Origin: Kitasatospora sp. MMS16-BH015 | GTDB taxonomy: Bacteria; Actinomycetota; Actinomycetes; Streptomycetales; Streptomycetaceae | Direction of reading: 5' to 3' | Length of the DNA: 64,000 nt | NCBI RefSeq assembly: GCF_002943525.1 | Contig: NZ_CP025394.1 | Coordinates: 2,294,001 to 2,358,000 of the forward strand | Shown: in pieces, positions 54,474-63,135 of the stretch | Layout: the number at the start of each line of letters is the position of its first letter | Numbering within the stretch: the stretch's first letter is position 1 | Translations under genes and position numbers: made by a program | Notes under the pieces: model-generated | Seen by the model: the letters and a program-made list of their open reading frames with translations, nothing else | The model's database searches: none | What the model was told of the DNA's origin: nothing

Positions 54474-54683
54474 TCAGTCGACCTGGGTCCAGCCCTTCGG
54501 AGACATGGAGACGTTGGCGATGCCCCGGTACGCCTTGCGCTTCCACAACGTGCTGCCTTCGCCGTAGTCACGCAGTGCGGAGCGTGCTTCCTCCTCGCTG
54601 TCGAAGGCGTACTCGCGGCCTTTCGCGGTCCGGATCTTCCACTCTTCCATGGGCATGCCCGCGAGACCGGGTCCGATCGACAT
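54474..54683 (-). CDS. Small hypothetical protein
   Basis: 69 residues; GGAGGAG lies directly before ATG 54683 (MSIGPGLAG). MEEWKIRTAKGREYAFDSEE, then AYRGIANVSMSPKGWTQVD. Acidic and mixed alpha/beta, no membrane segment. It follows the glycosyltransferase gene by 47 bases on the same strand and may belong to that operon. No family recognised. Confidence 0.62.
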   Translation of the reverse strand: MSIGPGLAGMPMEEWKIRTAKGREYAFDSEEEARSALRDYGEGSTLWKRKAYRGIANVSMSPKGWTQVD

Positions 54684-54730
54684 GGCTCCTCCAGATCTGT
54701 TGGTTCCGAGACGATTCTCAAGTCGCAGTG

Positions 54731-56056
54731 TCAACTGCGCATGTCAGGCGCGGTGGAGCGGCTTGTGGCGGTTGGGTTGTGTGGCCAGGTGGTCGCGGTG
54801 TCCCGTAGGGCGGTCAGCTCGGCGGCGAGGTCAGTGCCCGCGCCGTGTCGACGGGCGGATTGGAGTGCTTCGTGGGCGAGTTCGTAGCGGCCGGTGGCGA
54901 GGGAGAGGAACCCGTCGACTTCATGCAGCCGGCCGATGTCCCGGACACCGCAGCGGGCGGGGTGGGCTGCTTTCGCCCTGATCTGTTGGCTCAGTTGGGT
55001 GAGCCGGTGTAGGGCCTGGCTCATGGTGACCACTGCCCGGTAGTAGGTGGCTTCCGCGTCACGGCCGGCATGGTCGAGGAGGTCGGCGTAAGCCGTGACG
55101 CGCTCGGTGTCACCGAAGCGCAGGGCGAGCTCGCACAGGACTGCCCAGCTGTCCTGGCTGCGTTCGGTGAGGTAGTGCGGTCCGTCCGGCGGGCAGTGGG
55201 CCAGGGCGGTTTCCAGCTGGCCGAACAGCTCTTTGGACTGGGCGGGGCTGGTGGTGTGCTGAAGTTCGGCGCGCACTCGGTAGAAGGTCCATTTCGGGTT
55301 CTCGGGTTCGTCGCGGATGCAGAGGTCCAGGAGCCGGGCGTGCCGGTCGAGCTTGTGCTTGGCGGCCATCACCTGCGGTTGGTAGCCGTAGTGGGTGAAG
55401 CGGCTGGAGATGTGGACGGTCTCGGGGGCGTTGCCGTCAGGGTCGTAGGGGCGTTCGTGGACGCGGCCCCGGTAGCGCAGTCTGCTCGCTGCGCGGATTG
55501 CTCGCGGCAGGTCGGTGTAAAGCCCCCCGGGGTCGTGGAGGTCGCAGACCTGCGGACAGACGGCGAGGTCGGCGCCCGGCAGCAGGCGGTCCAGCAGGGT
55601 GAGGCTCTTGCGGATCGTCCCCCGGGTCTCGGGGGTCAGGACCTCGTCCGCGTCGACCATGAGGATCCAGCCCTCGGTGATGTGGTCGAAGGCGACGTTT
55701 CGTTGGAGTGCGAAGTCCTCGCGCCACGGAGCGTGGACGACCCGGACGGGTATCTCCTGCCGTTCAGCGGTCTTCACCGTCTCGTCCGTGGAGCCGGAGT
55801 CGATGACGAGGACCTCATCCACATCCCCTGCGAGGGCCTGGATGCAGCGGCCGATCGTCTCCTGCTCGTCGCGGGCCAGGACGACTGCCGTGATGCGTGT
55901 TCGCGGGACGGGGGCGTGTTGCGTCTTGGAGGACCAGTCCGCGGACAGGGGAAGTCGGGTCAGGGCGTGCGAGAGGGAGGTGATCAACCGCAGGTCCGCG
56001 GCCGGCTCGCCGTCGTGGTGTCGGTGGGCTTGGTCCAGCAGGTCGCCGACGAGCAT
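54731..56056 (-). CDS. Family 2 glycosyltransferase with helical C-terminus
   Basis: 441 residues. The GT-A domain is at about 50-290: ITAVVLARDEQETIGRCIQA, EVLVIDSGSTDETVKTAERQ, and the metal-binding WILMVDADEVLTPETRG. The C-terminal 180 residues are helical with TPR-like periodicity (YADLLDHAGRDAEATYYRAV). The acceptor is unknown; peptide or polysaccharide glycosylation are options. AAGGAG lies 9 bases before the ATG. The upstream ABC transporter gene ends one base away, so the two form an operon. Confidence 0.82.
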   Translation of the reverse strand: MLVGDLLDQAHRHHDGEPAADLRLITSLSHALTRLPLSADWSSKTQHAPVPRTRITAVVLARDEQETIGRCIQALAGDVDEVLVIDSGSTDETVKTAERQEIPVRVVHAPWREDFALQRNVAFDHITEGWILMVDADEVLTPETRGTIRKSLTLLDRLLPGADLAVCPQVCDLHDPGGLYTDLPRAIRAASRLRYRGRVHERPYDPDGNAPETVHISSRFTHYGYQPQVMAAKHKLDRHARLLDLCIRDEPENPKWTFYRVRAELQHTTSPAQSKELFGQLETALAHCPPDGPHYLTERSQDSWAVLCELALRFGDTERVTAYADLLDHAGRDAEATYYRAVVTMSQALHRLTQLSQQIRAKAAHPARCGVRDIGRLHEVDGFLSLATGRYELAHEALQSARRHGAGTDLAAELTALRDTATTWPHNPTATSRSTAPDMRS

Positions 56057-56057
56057 G

Positions 56058-57239
56058 TCAGGTACTCCTTGTCAGTGGCGCGCCGGCAGCCGGGGGCCCG
56101 AGGTGGACGGTCCGGTCGAATGTGAGGTCGGCGGCGCTCGTGTGCGAGACGACGACCTTGGAGGCCGGAAGGCCGGTGAGGTTGTCCCAGATCCGGTGCA
56201 CCGTCGTACGGTCGATCCCGCTGAACGCTTCGTCGAAGAGGAACACCTCGGGCTCCCTCAGAACGGCTCTGGCCAGAGCCAGGCGCTGGAGCTGCCCACG
56301 CGACAGTCCGCTCCCGTCCTCGCGCACCATCCAGTCCAAGCCGCCGGGAAGGGAGTCGACGACGTCGTCGAAGCACGCGAGGCGGCAGGCCCGGCCGATG
56401 GTTTCGGCGTCCCTGGGAGCCCCCAGAGTGAGGTTCTCGCGCAAGTCCGCGGCGAGCAGGACCGGGTTCTCGCTGAGATACAGGACCCTGTCCCTGACCG
56501 CCGCATCGCTGAGGCCGGCGATCTCGGTCCCCCCGATCTTGATGGTGCCGTCATGCTCGGGGAAGAAGCCCGCCATGGCTTTCAACGCGGTGCTCTTGCC
56601 CCGGCCGTTGGGGCCGGTCACCAGCATGGTCTCGCCCCGGGCGATGGTCAGGCTCAGGCCGCTGAGCGCCGGCCGGGAGGCCGCCGGATAGGTGACCGTC
56701 AGCGCGTCGACCTGGATGTCGGTACCCGCTCGCGTGCCCAGCCGGTCCTCATGGGTCATGGCCAGGCGCGGGTCTTCCCGCTGGTTCATCACCTCGCGGT
56801 ACCGTCCGAGCGCGACGGCAAGACGCTGGAAGGTGACCTGCAAGGTGGCGACCGAGACGACCGCCTCCAGGAAGTAGCCGGCCAGCGCGACCGAGGAGAA
56901 GACCTGACCAAGACTCAGTGCCCCGCTCATGGCACCGCGCAGGCAGACCCAGACAACAGCGATCGTGGTCAGCGCGAGGTTGGCCCCGTTCACCACCGTG
57001 TGGACGTTTCCCAGCCGCCCAAGGCGCGTCTGCGCCGTGATCCGGCGTTCGAGACGGTGGACCAGCCGCTGCGCCGCGTACTCCCTCGCGGAGAAGGACA
57101 CCACCTGCTCGTAGCCTCCCAGGACGTTGACGAACTCGGCCTTGAGCGTCGCCTCGCGCTGCAGAGTCTCCTCGCCTTGGTCCAGGAGGACGCCGCTGGT
57201 GGCGGGCAGGGGGTGCGGGCGCGGGTGATGCGCGAGCAT
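56058..57239 (-). pseudogene. ABC exporter (fused TMD-NBD), N-terminally truncated
   Basis: 393 residues. The NBD is complete: Walker A VTGPNGRGKSTALKAM, signature LSRGQLQRLALARAVL, Walker B VFLFDEAFSG, and VVVSHTS (H-loop). The membrane domain starts only in its second half (LKAEFVNVLGGYEQVVSFSA, then two or three helices near ALTTIAVVWVCLRGAMSGAL); the first helices are missing. The break is about 57200-57240, near the IS5-family transposase and an unrelated plus-strand fragment. The protein is probably not a working exporter. Confidence 0.72.
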
Positions 57240-57359
57240 GTGGGCTGGCTGGCGAGTGACGCGAAGGAGCAGGCGGCGCGGTTTCGGGCGAAGCGGCTGG
57301 TCGAGCGGGGCTGGTTGACCGAGCAGCGGCCGGGGCTGTTCAGGCCGCGGACCGCTTGA
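57225..57359 (+). pseudogene. Fragment of an unidentified gene (winged-helix-like end)
   Basis: A frame of 44 codons, MREHVGWLASDAKEQAARFR then RLVERGWLTEQRPGLFRPRT, ends at TGA 57357-57359 just inside the transposase gene end. It resembles the C-terminal end of a helical DNA-binding protein. It overlaps the truncated ABC gene's first codons antisense, marking the rearrangement point. Confidence 0.4.
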
Positions 57360-58281
57360 CGCGGCGGGGCGCCGGTCGGCCGGAGCGGGCCAGGCGGCGG
57401 GTGGCCGGGATGCTCGCGGCCCACCAGGCCATCGCCTCGGCGCTGTCGATGCGGGTCTCGTAGTCCCGTGCGAGGCGCCGGGCCCGGCTCAGGTGGGAGA
57501 AACTGCGTTCCACGACCCAGCGGCGCGGCAGCACTACGAACCCCTTGATGTCGTCGCTGCGCTTGACGACGGTCAGCGCGAGGGCGAGGACGGCGTGGGC
57601 GAAGGCGACCAGCCAGCCGGTGTAGCCGCCGTCGGCCCAGACCAGGGTGATGCGGTGGTGGTCGGCACGCAGGTGTTCGAGGAGGTCGCGGCCGGCGTCG
57701 TTGTCCTTGACCGAGGCGGCGGTGACCAGCACGGTCAGCAGCAGGCCCAGGGTGTCCACCGCGATGTGCCGTTTGCGGCCGTTGATCTTCTTTCCGGCGT
57801 CGTAGCCGCGGGTGGCCGCGGCGACGGTGGCGTCGGCCTTCACGGACTGCGAGTCGATGATCGCGGCGGTCGGCTCTTCCTGCTTGCAGGCCAGTTCGCG
57901 CAGCATCTTGCGCAGCCGGCCGTAGAACTCCTTGATGCAGTCGTGGTCGCGCCAGCGGCGGAAGAACCGGTAGACGGCCCGCCACTTGGGGAAGTCGCCG
58001 GGCAGGCTGGCCCAACGTACGCCCTCGGCGACCAGGTAGCGCACCGCGTCGAGCAGTTGGCGGTGGCAGTAGCCCTCCGGGCGGCCCCCTTGTCCGTTCA
58101 GCCAGGCCGGGACCGGCAGCAGCGGCCGCACGATCGCCCACTCCGTGTCGGTGAGGTCGGAGCCGTAGCGGCGGGTCCGGTCCGGCTGGTCGGCGGCGTT
58201 GCCGAGCCGGTGGGCGAGACAGTCGCACGGCGACACGCCGTAGCCGGACGCGGATGGTGCGGGCACGCCACAGTGGGACAC
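57340..58281 (-). CDS. IS5-family transposase
   Basis: 313 residues in one frame. RRYGSDLTDTEWAIVRPLLP is the DUF4096 start; the DDE set is IIDSQSVKADATVAAATRGY (first Asp), LVWADGGYTGWLVAFAHAV (second Asp), and RRWVVERSFSHLSRARRLAR (Glu). GTG start after AGGAGG. The outer right end may be GAGAAGGGCCTCCCGCACAG (read inward from about 58346); a matching left end was not found, so the element may be truncated on that side. Confidence 0.88.
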   Translation of the reverse strand: MSHCGVPAPSASGYGVSPCDCLAHRLGNAADQPDRTRRYGSDLTDTEWAIVRPLLPVPAWLNGQGGRPEGYCHRQLLDAVRYLVAEGVRWASLPGDFPKWRAVYRFFRRWRDHDCIKEFYGRLRKMLRELACKQEEPTAAIIDSQSVKADATVAAATRGYDAGKKINGRKRHIAVDTLGLLLTVLVTAASVKDNDAGRDLLEHLRADHHRITLVWADGGYTGWLVAFAHAVLALALTVVKRSDDIKGFVVLPRRWVVERSFSHLSRARRLARDYETRIDSAEAMAWWAASIPATRRLARSGRPAPRRVKRSAA

Positions 58282-58440
58282 CAGGGCCTCCTGATGGTTC
58301 GTTGACTCGACATCACCGAACTGTGCGGGAGGCCCTTCTCTTATGCGCCGGCCGCCAAGTGATCACCCGAACGAGGCTGATGCGCACGGAAGTTCGAGCG
58401 ACAGTCGCGCCCCTCGGTTTGAGAAACGCTTCTAAGTGCA

Positions 58441-58623
58441 GTGGTGGCTGCCTTTCAGGCTGACCGCCGCACTGTGTGGGCCGCGTGGGCGGGCGGGGCC
58501 GCGGTGGCGGCCCTCCTCGCCTGGATCGTTCCGGACCTGAGATCCATCCTGCTCCTCGTAAGCGTCGTTGAGGGTGCAGGGGCTCTGCTGCTTGCCCTGG
58601 CGAGGTACCGACGCTCCCGCTGA
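58441..58623 (+). CDS. Small membrane protein (60 residues)
   Basis: AWAGGAAVAALLAWIVPDLR and ILLLVSVVEGAGALLLALAR are two membrane helices with a basic tail YRRSR. Start at GTG with weak ribosome binding site. It lies between two mobile elements; it may be an isolated remnant. Confidence 0.45.
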   Translation: MVAAFQADRRTVWAAWAGGAAVAALLAWIVPDLRSILLLVSVVEGAGALLLALARYRRSR

Positions 58624-58633
58624 ATCAGCGACG

Positions 58634-60064
58634 GGTCACGTCCGCTGGGGTGGTGTATCGCTGGCCACTCGGTGATCCGGCTTTAGGCTATGCGGTGAGT
58701 GCGGTCGGGGCGGCCTCGTCGGGGGTTTCTCCCTCGATCGGGTGGAGGCGGCAGCGGCCGAGGATCTCTGAGCCGATGTAGCGGCGCTGTTCGGCCCATT
58801 CGTCGCTCTGCTCGGCCAGGACCGCGCCGATCAGACGGACGATCGAGGCGCGGTCGGGGAAGATCCCGACGACGTCGGTGCGGCGCCGGATCTCCTTGTT
58901 CAGCCGTTCCTGCGGGTTGTTCGACCAGATCGACTTCCAGACCGTGCGCGGGAACACGGCGAAGGCCAGCAGGTCCTCGCGGGCATGCTCCAAGTGCTCC
59001 GCAGCCTTGGGGAATCGCTCGTCGAGAGCGGCGATAACGGAGGCCATCTGCTGACGCACGGCCTTCGCGTCAGGCTGTTCGAAGACGGTCCGCAGCAGGG
59101 TCGCGACCCAGGGCTGGGCCGACTTCGGGACCTGCGAGAGCAGATTTCGCGCGTAATGCGTCCGGCACCTCTGCCACGCGGCCCCGGGCAGGGTCGCACC
59201 GACCGCGTCCACCAGGCCGCCGTGGGCGTCGGAGACGACGAGCTGGACACCTCCCAGGCCGCGGGCGACCAGCGACCGCAGGAAGGCAAGCCAGCCGGCG
59301 CCGTCCTCGCTGGTGGCGACGTCCAGGCCGAGGACCTCACGCTGTCCCTCGTTGTTGACGCCGACCGCGACCAGGCAGTGCACGTTGACCACACGGCCGC
59401 CCTCGCGGACCTTCTGCGTGAGCGCGTCGACCCACACGAACGTGTAGGGGCCCTGGTCGAGGGGGCGGTTGCGGAACTCGGCCACCCGCTCGTCCAGATG
59501 CTTGGCCATCTCGCTGACCTGGGACTTCGACAGCTGGGTGACGCCCATGGTCTCGGCAAGCTTCTCCACCCGGCGGGTCGACACCCCGAGCAGGTAGCAG
59601 GTCGCGACCACCGAGATCAGGGCCTGCTCGGCCCGGCGCCGGCGCTCCAGCAGCCAGGACGGGAAGTACGAGCCCGAGCGGACGCGCGGGATCGCCAGGT
59701 CGACCGTGCCGACACGGGTGTCCCAGTCCCGGTTGCGGTATCCGTTGCGGGAGTTGACCCGGTCCTCGCCCGGGCGGCCGTACTCGCCGCCGCAGACGCG
59801 GTCCACGTCCGCGGACATCATCGCCTCCGCGAACGTCTTCACCATCGCCCGCAACAAGTCGGGACTCGCCGAAGCGAGGTTCTCCTCCAGCAGGGCAGCA
59901 AAGGGCACACTGTCACGTGCGGTCATCGTGCAGATCTCCTTCAAGAGCTTGGTCGTTCTCGAAGGATCAGCCGGTGGCCGTTTCACGTTCCCGGGCGACA
60001 CCCACTACCGGGACGAAACCCCCGAAACGGATGGAACCCGTACACCACTTCTCTGGACGCAACC
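58634..60064 (-). mobile_element. IS256-family insertion sequence, copy 2 (inverted)
   Basis: 1431 bp, same ends as copy 1 (GGTCACGTCC at 58634, GGACGCAACC ending at 60064), opposite orientation. The 8-bp flanks differ (CAGCGACG on the left, GGAGAGCA on the right), so no target duplication remains. Confidence 0.92.
58688..59926 (-). CDS. IS256-family transposase, copy 2
   Basis: 412 residues, translated product identical to copy 1 (40529-41767), with the same DDE regions (VWVDALTQKV, VVSDAHGGLVDAV, SNNPQERLNKEI) and the same GAAGGAG upstream of the ATG. Confidence 0.94.
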   Translation of the reverse strand: MTARDSVPFAALLEENLASASPDLLRAMVKTFAEAMMSADVDRVCGGEYGRPGEDRVNSRNGYRNRDWDTRVGTVDLAIPRVRSGSYFPSWLLERRRRAEQALISVVATCYLLGVSTRRVEKLAETMGVTQLSKSQVSEMAKHLDERVAEFRNRPLDQGPYTFVWVDALTQKVREGGRVVNVHCLVAVGVNNEGQREVLGLDVATSEDGAGWLAFLRSLVARGLGGVQLVVSDAHGGLVDAVGATLPGAAWQRCRTHYARNLLSQVPKSAQPWVATLLRTVFEQPDAKAVRQQMASVIAALDERFPKAAEHLEHAREDLLAFAVFPRTVWKSIWSNNPQERLNKEIRRRTDVVGIFPDRASIVRLIGAVLAEQSDEWAEQRRYIGSEILGRCRLHPIEGETPDEAAPTALTA

Positions 60065-60111
60065 GGAGAGCAATGCCGCGCAGGCGGAGCAAGTGGCAGC
60101 GAAATCCAAAA

Positions 60112-60144
60112 GGCCGATACCGCACAAATTGCGTGGTATCGGCC
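60112..60144 (+). terminator. Terminator-like hairpin
   Basis: GGCCGATACC pairs with GGTATCGGCC; the inner GCA/TGC also pairs around CAAAT. AAAA precedes and CTTGCT follows. No known gene ends directly before it; it may be left from a gene displaced by the IS. Confidence 0.6.
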
Positions 60145-60356
60145 CTTGCTGTCAGGCAGACGCCTTCAGCAGAAGACTTCCGAGCAGGTGGATCCTCCCC
60201 CGCACGCCCGGCCGGGCGACAGATTGACGCGGACGCGCGTCGGAGCAGCGCGGCCGTATCCGGCACGCCCCGCCTGATCGCCGGAGCTACCGCTCCGCCG
60301 GCGACGACCGGCACCTCCGACCTGAACGCAGGCGTTGCAAAACCGGAATCGCGGTT

Positions 60357-60368
60357 CATACTTGTGGT
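60357..60368 (+). promoter_or_regulatory. -10 box of a leaderless promoter (wHTH gene)
   Basis: CATACT (60357-60362) ends 6 bases before GTG 60369 with no ribosome binding site. Confidence 0.5.
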
Positions 60369-60719
60369 GTGCCAGAAGCGCAAGAACTGCGGACGCGCTG
60401 GACCTTCCTGACCCAGCACGCCCGCGTGCTCCTCATGATCTCGCGCGACCAGGACGTCCGCCTGCGGGATCTCGCGGCGGCGTGCGGCCTGACCGAACGG
60501 GCCGTGCAAGCCGTCGTCGCGGACCTGGAGACGGCCGGCTACGTCACCCGAACCCGCAAAGGCCGCCGCAACCACTACAACGTCGTCGACGGCACGCCCT
60601 TCCGCCACCCCGCCGAGGCCAACCACCCGGTCGGCGCCCTGCTGGACCTGTTCGCCGACCTCGACTCCGGACCCACGACAGCGACCGCCAATGGTGATCA
60701 CGATGACCAGCACCCGTGA
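60369..60719 (+). CDS. Winged-helix regulator (MarR/ArsR-like)
   Basis: 116 residues. LTQHARVLLMISRDQDVRLR, DLAAACGLTERAVQAVVADL and TAGYVTRTRKGRRNHYNVV form a winged helix. The C-terminal 30 residues are acidic/His-rich and probably disordered. First gene of a tight three-gene unit with the STAS protein and a small unknown protein. Confidence 0.8.
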   Translation: MPEAQELRTRWTFLTQHARVLLMISRDQDVRLRDLAAACGLTERAVQAVVADLETAGYVTRTRKGRRNHYNVVDGTPFRHPAEANHPVGALLDLFADLDSGPTTATANGDHDDQHP

Positions 60720-60802
60720 GCATGCGTCCCACCGTCCCGCCCGCCAAACCGGCCCCCGCCCAGCGGCCGCCGCAGCATCATCCCGCTGAGGAGGCGAGTG
60801 CG

Positions 60803-61222
60803 ATGTCCGAACTCGGGCTCGCCAGCCGGCCCGGAAAACCGCGAGAGCTGCTGCCGCGTCTGAGCATCACCACCACGACCGCCACCGGAGCGGTGGTCGT
60901 CGTCCGCCTCGACGGCGAGGTCGACGAGGAGGACCGGCCCCGGCTGGCGAGCGCGCTCACCCGCGCCCTGCGCAACCATCCGCGCCGCCTGGTCGTCGAC
61001 CTGTCCGGCCTGGCCTTCTGCTACTCGGTGGGCCTCAACGCCCTGCTCACGGCCCGACGGAACGCGCGAATCCTGGGCGTGGAGATGACGCTGGCCGCTC
61101 CGCTGCCGCAGACCAGGCGGCTGCTGGAGATCACCGGCACCGACCGGGCCTTCACCGTCCGCAACAGCGTGCGCACCGCCCTGGCCGACGCCCCAACCCC
61201 GCCGGCGGGGAGGTCGTCATGA
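60803..61222 (+). CDS. STAS-domain protein (anti-sigma factor antagonist-like)
   Basis: 139 residues. The STAS domain covers about 20-130: AVVVVRLDGEVDEEDRPRLA, RRLVVDLSGLAFCYSVGLNA, then RRNARILGVEMTLAAPLPQT. In phospho-regulated STAS proteins the helix start reads DSSGL or DSTGL with a phosphorylated Ser/Thr; here it is YSVGL, with Val at that site, so kinase control may be lost. ATG 60803 follows GAGGAGGCGAG; GTG 60716, overlapping the upstream stop by four bases, is the alternative. It may act in a sigma-factor switch. Confidence 0.82.
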   Translation: MSELGLASRPGKPRELLPRLSITTTTATGAVVVVRLDGEVDEEDRPRLASALTRALRNHPRRLVVDLSGLAFCYSVGLNALLTARRNARILGVEMTLAAPLPQTRRLLEITGTDRAFTVRNSVRTALADAPTPPAGRSS

Positions 61223-61449
61223 GCAACCCGTCACGCTACGCGGTCACCCTGCCCGGCGTGCCCGGCACGCACGCTCCCCCCGAGGTCGTGATCGTCCACG
61301 CCACCGGCGAGATGACCGCCAACGGGCCGGTCTACGCTGACCCGCCCGGCACCTTCCGAGTCGAGATCGCCGGAGAAACGGCCCGACCACTCGCCGAACC
61401 TTCCGGACCAGGACAGCACACCTGCCTGCACGCAGTCCCTCTGCCCTGA
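61219..61449 (+). CDS. Small unknown protein, possibly DUF6296
   Basis: 76 residues: RYAVTLPGVPGTHAPPEVVI, VHATGEMTANGPVYADPPGT, FRVEIAGETARPLAE, ending QHTCLHAVPLP. It resembles from memory a family (DUF6296) I associate with Kitasatospora; this needs a search. ATG overlaps the STAS stop (ATGA), so it is translationally coupled. Confidence 0.65.
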   Translation: MSNPSRYAVTLPGVPGTHAPPEVVIVHATGEMTANGPVYADPPGTFRVEIAGETARPLAEPSGPGQHTCLHAVPLP

Positions 61450-61989
61450 CGCCCCCCAAGACCTCGAACACCTCGCCCAGGTGCTCAACGGCCTTCCACG
61501 CAAGACGCTCGGCTGTGATACCCCAGCCGAGCGTCTACGTGATCTACTCACCGTCTGAAATCAAGCGGTGTTGCGACCCCTTGAACCCAAAATATCGCGG
61601 GAGGGCCTTCGCAGCGCGAGCCCGCCGTAGTCGATCTGCAATAGACGGCAACGAACCGCAGGTCAGGGACAAGTACGTCCTATTCATGGGAGCCCCCCAG
61701 GACGCAGAAATCGGGCTCGCTCTGGGTCAGCAAGTACCCGACATCGCGCAGAGCCGTGGTGAGGCCGGCCTCACCGATCACGTACGGGCGCGGTTCGGCC
61801 ACCGGACCTTACCCGAGGCCGTGTCTCCCGTCGCCTCCGTGCGCGTTCACGATCAGTAGCACTTCGTGCCCCGGGCGGTGGGGCGGCCGAATCGATCTCG
61901 TGGTCTCCGCTCGGCGCTTCTCACCGCGTCTCATCGTCATCACCGCCGCGTGTGCACTGGTTGTGAAATGATCTTCCGCGCGACTCGCA

Positions 61990-62114
61990 TTTCCGCAGGT
62001 CAGAGGCATGTTCGATCAGTACTACGACCTGTAGGACCCCCTCTGACCTGCAGAAACGCAGGTTGATCTCTCATCGTTTCCGCAGGTCAGGCAGGGCCCT
62101 GACCTGCGGAAACG
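61990..62114. repeat. Cluster of TTTCCGCAGGTCAG inverted repeats
   Basis: Four copies in 125 bases: TTTCCGCAGGTCAGAG (61990), CTCTGACCTGCAGAAACG (62041), CGTTTCCGCAGGTCAG (62075) and CTGACCTGCGGAAACG (62099). The last two are a perfect 16-bp inverted repeat with an 8-base loop (GCAGGGCC); the first two pair with one mismatch over a 35-base loop. Confidence 0.8.
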
Positions 62115-62174
62115 CGCAGGGAGGGGTCGGCCGCAGTACCTCTGGGGCTCGCGATGTGAAATGAGTGTGCAATG
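62099..62174. repeat. Repeat module, copy B (island right side)
   Basis: CTGACCTGCGGAAACG, 39 bases, then ATGTGAAATGAGTGTGCAAT. Same order and orientation as copy A at 36857-36936; the second motif matches at 18 of 20 positions. Confidence 0.6.
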
Positions 62175-62581
62175 GGCAGGGGCAGATCGAACTCACGATG
62201 ACGCCTTCTTGCCCGTGCCGGCACTGGGAAGTACGCCATCTCGCTACTCACAGTAGCCATCACTCCGGGGCTTCCGACGCAACGGGTTCGATCTCTTACC
62301 GGCACTGCGCCTCCTCAGGCGAGGTGTCACCCGGGCTCGCCAAGCAGCGGAGCCTGCCGTCGTCGGGCCGCGCCGGTTCAGCAGGCCACTGATCGGGATT
62401 CCGGCCGGCGCGGAGGTCAGCAGCTGCACCGTCGAGAGCGTCGCGTGGTCGTCTGGATGAACCGCCCAGTGGATCGGACGATGGAGGACAGCCGCATGGG
62501 GGACTTGCGGTAGAGCGCTTTCCGCCAGGTGGTCTGGGCCAGGCACGGGGCGGACAGCGCGGCGCGGGACCGCGACTGGCC

Positions 62582-62840
62582 GAGCGGACCTGCTCGTAGC
62601 CGGTCAGGGCGAGGAAGGCCGGGGCTGGCCGTAGGACTTCATGCCGACGAGGCGGACGTCCTTCTCGGAGCGGAAGAGCTCGTTCACGCCGTGTGGGTAG
62701 ACGGTGCCGCAGGAGTACTGGTTGGGGTCGATCAGCGGGGTCAGCTCAAGCTGGGCCTGGAGGCGGTCGTCGAGGCCGAGGCGCAACTCGGCGAGGAAGG
62801 ACAGATCCGGACGCAGGCCGGCTCGAAGCGCACCATGTAC
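62582..62840 (-). pseudogene. C-terminal fragment of an FAD-dependent monooxygenase-like protein, frameshifted
   Basis: LRPDLSFLAELRLGLDDRLQ, then LIDPNQYSCGTVYPHGVNEL and VRLVGMKSYGQ; one base is then lost and the text resumes as APAFLALTGYEQVRS. This matches the C-terminal end of flavoprotein monooxygenases as I remember them from arsenic and similar gene sets. No N-terminal FAD motif is present. Confidence 0.55.
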
Positions 62841-62865
62841 GCCTTCGCTTTCCGCGAAGTCCGCG

Positions 62866-63024
62866 TCAGGACCGGGTTCCGCAACATCCGCACCACACTG
62901 CCCTGCCCTGCGGCCGATGCGGGGTCTCGGACCGGTAGTCGGTGGTGAAGCAGTCGGCGACCCGTCGCGGGTCGTGCGAGTTGATCGCGTCCTTGAGCCG
63001 GTCGATCGGGGCGTTCGTGGTCAC
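62866..63024 (-). pseudogene. N-terminal fragment of a SnoaL/NTF2-like protein
   Basis: GTG 63024 follows AGGAGG. MTTNAPIDRLKDAINSHDPR, then RVADCFTTDYRSETPHRP, is the usual first helix and strand of a SnoaL-like fold; the frame then ends after 52 residues in unrelated sequence. Adjacent to the monooxygenase fragment, so a deletion may have joined them. Confidence 0.5.
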
Positions 63025-63135
63025 TGCGACCTCCTGGTTCCGCGGATTGTTGCGCGCTGGGCGCGGTCTGAATGTGCGCTCTGCGCCGGGCGCCTCACCA
63101 GGTTTGTGGCGTGGCGCCCGGCAGGATTTCGCCGC

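Larger units (their letters stand above)
61450..62570. other. About 1.1 kb with repeats but no supported gene
   Basis: Open frames here are short and have neither ribosome binding sites nor family features. The region holds the CTGACCTGCGGAAACG repeat cluster (61990-62114) and the second copy of the repeat module (to about 62174). It looks like decayed island DNA. Confidence 0.5.

Noticed and set aside
40391..60064. Hypothesis that the segment between the two IS256-family copies is currently inverted relative to its insertion state
   Set aside because: Copy 1 still has matching 8-bp duplications on both sides; an inversion between the copies would have split them. Copy 2's missing duplication is better explained by a local deletion.
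61515..61859. 114-codon plus-strand frame
   Set aside because: Start lacks a ribosome binding site; composition is mixed and no motif is recognisable. Left as part of the non-coding stretch.
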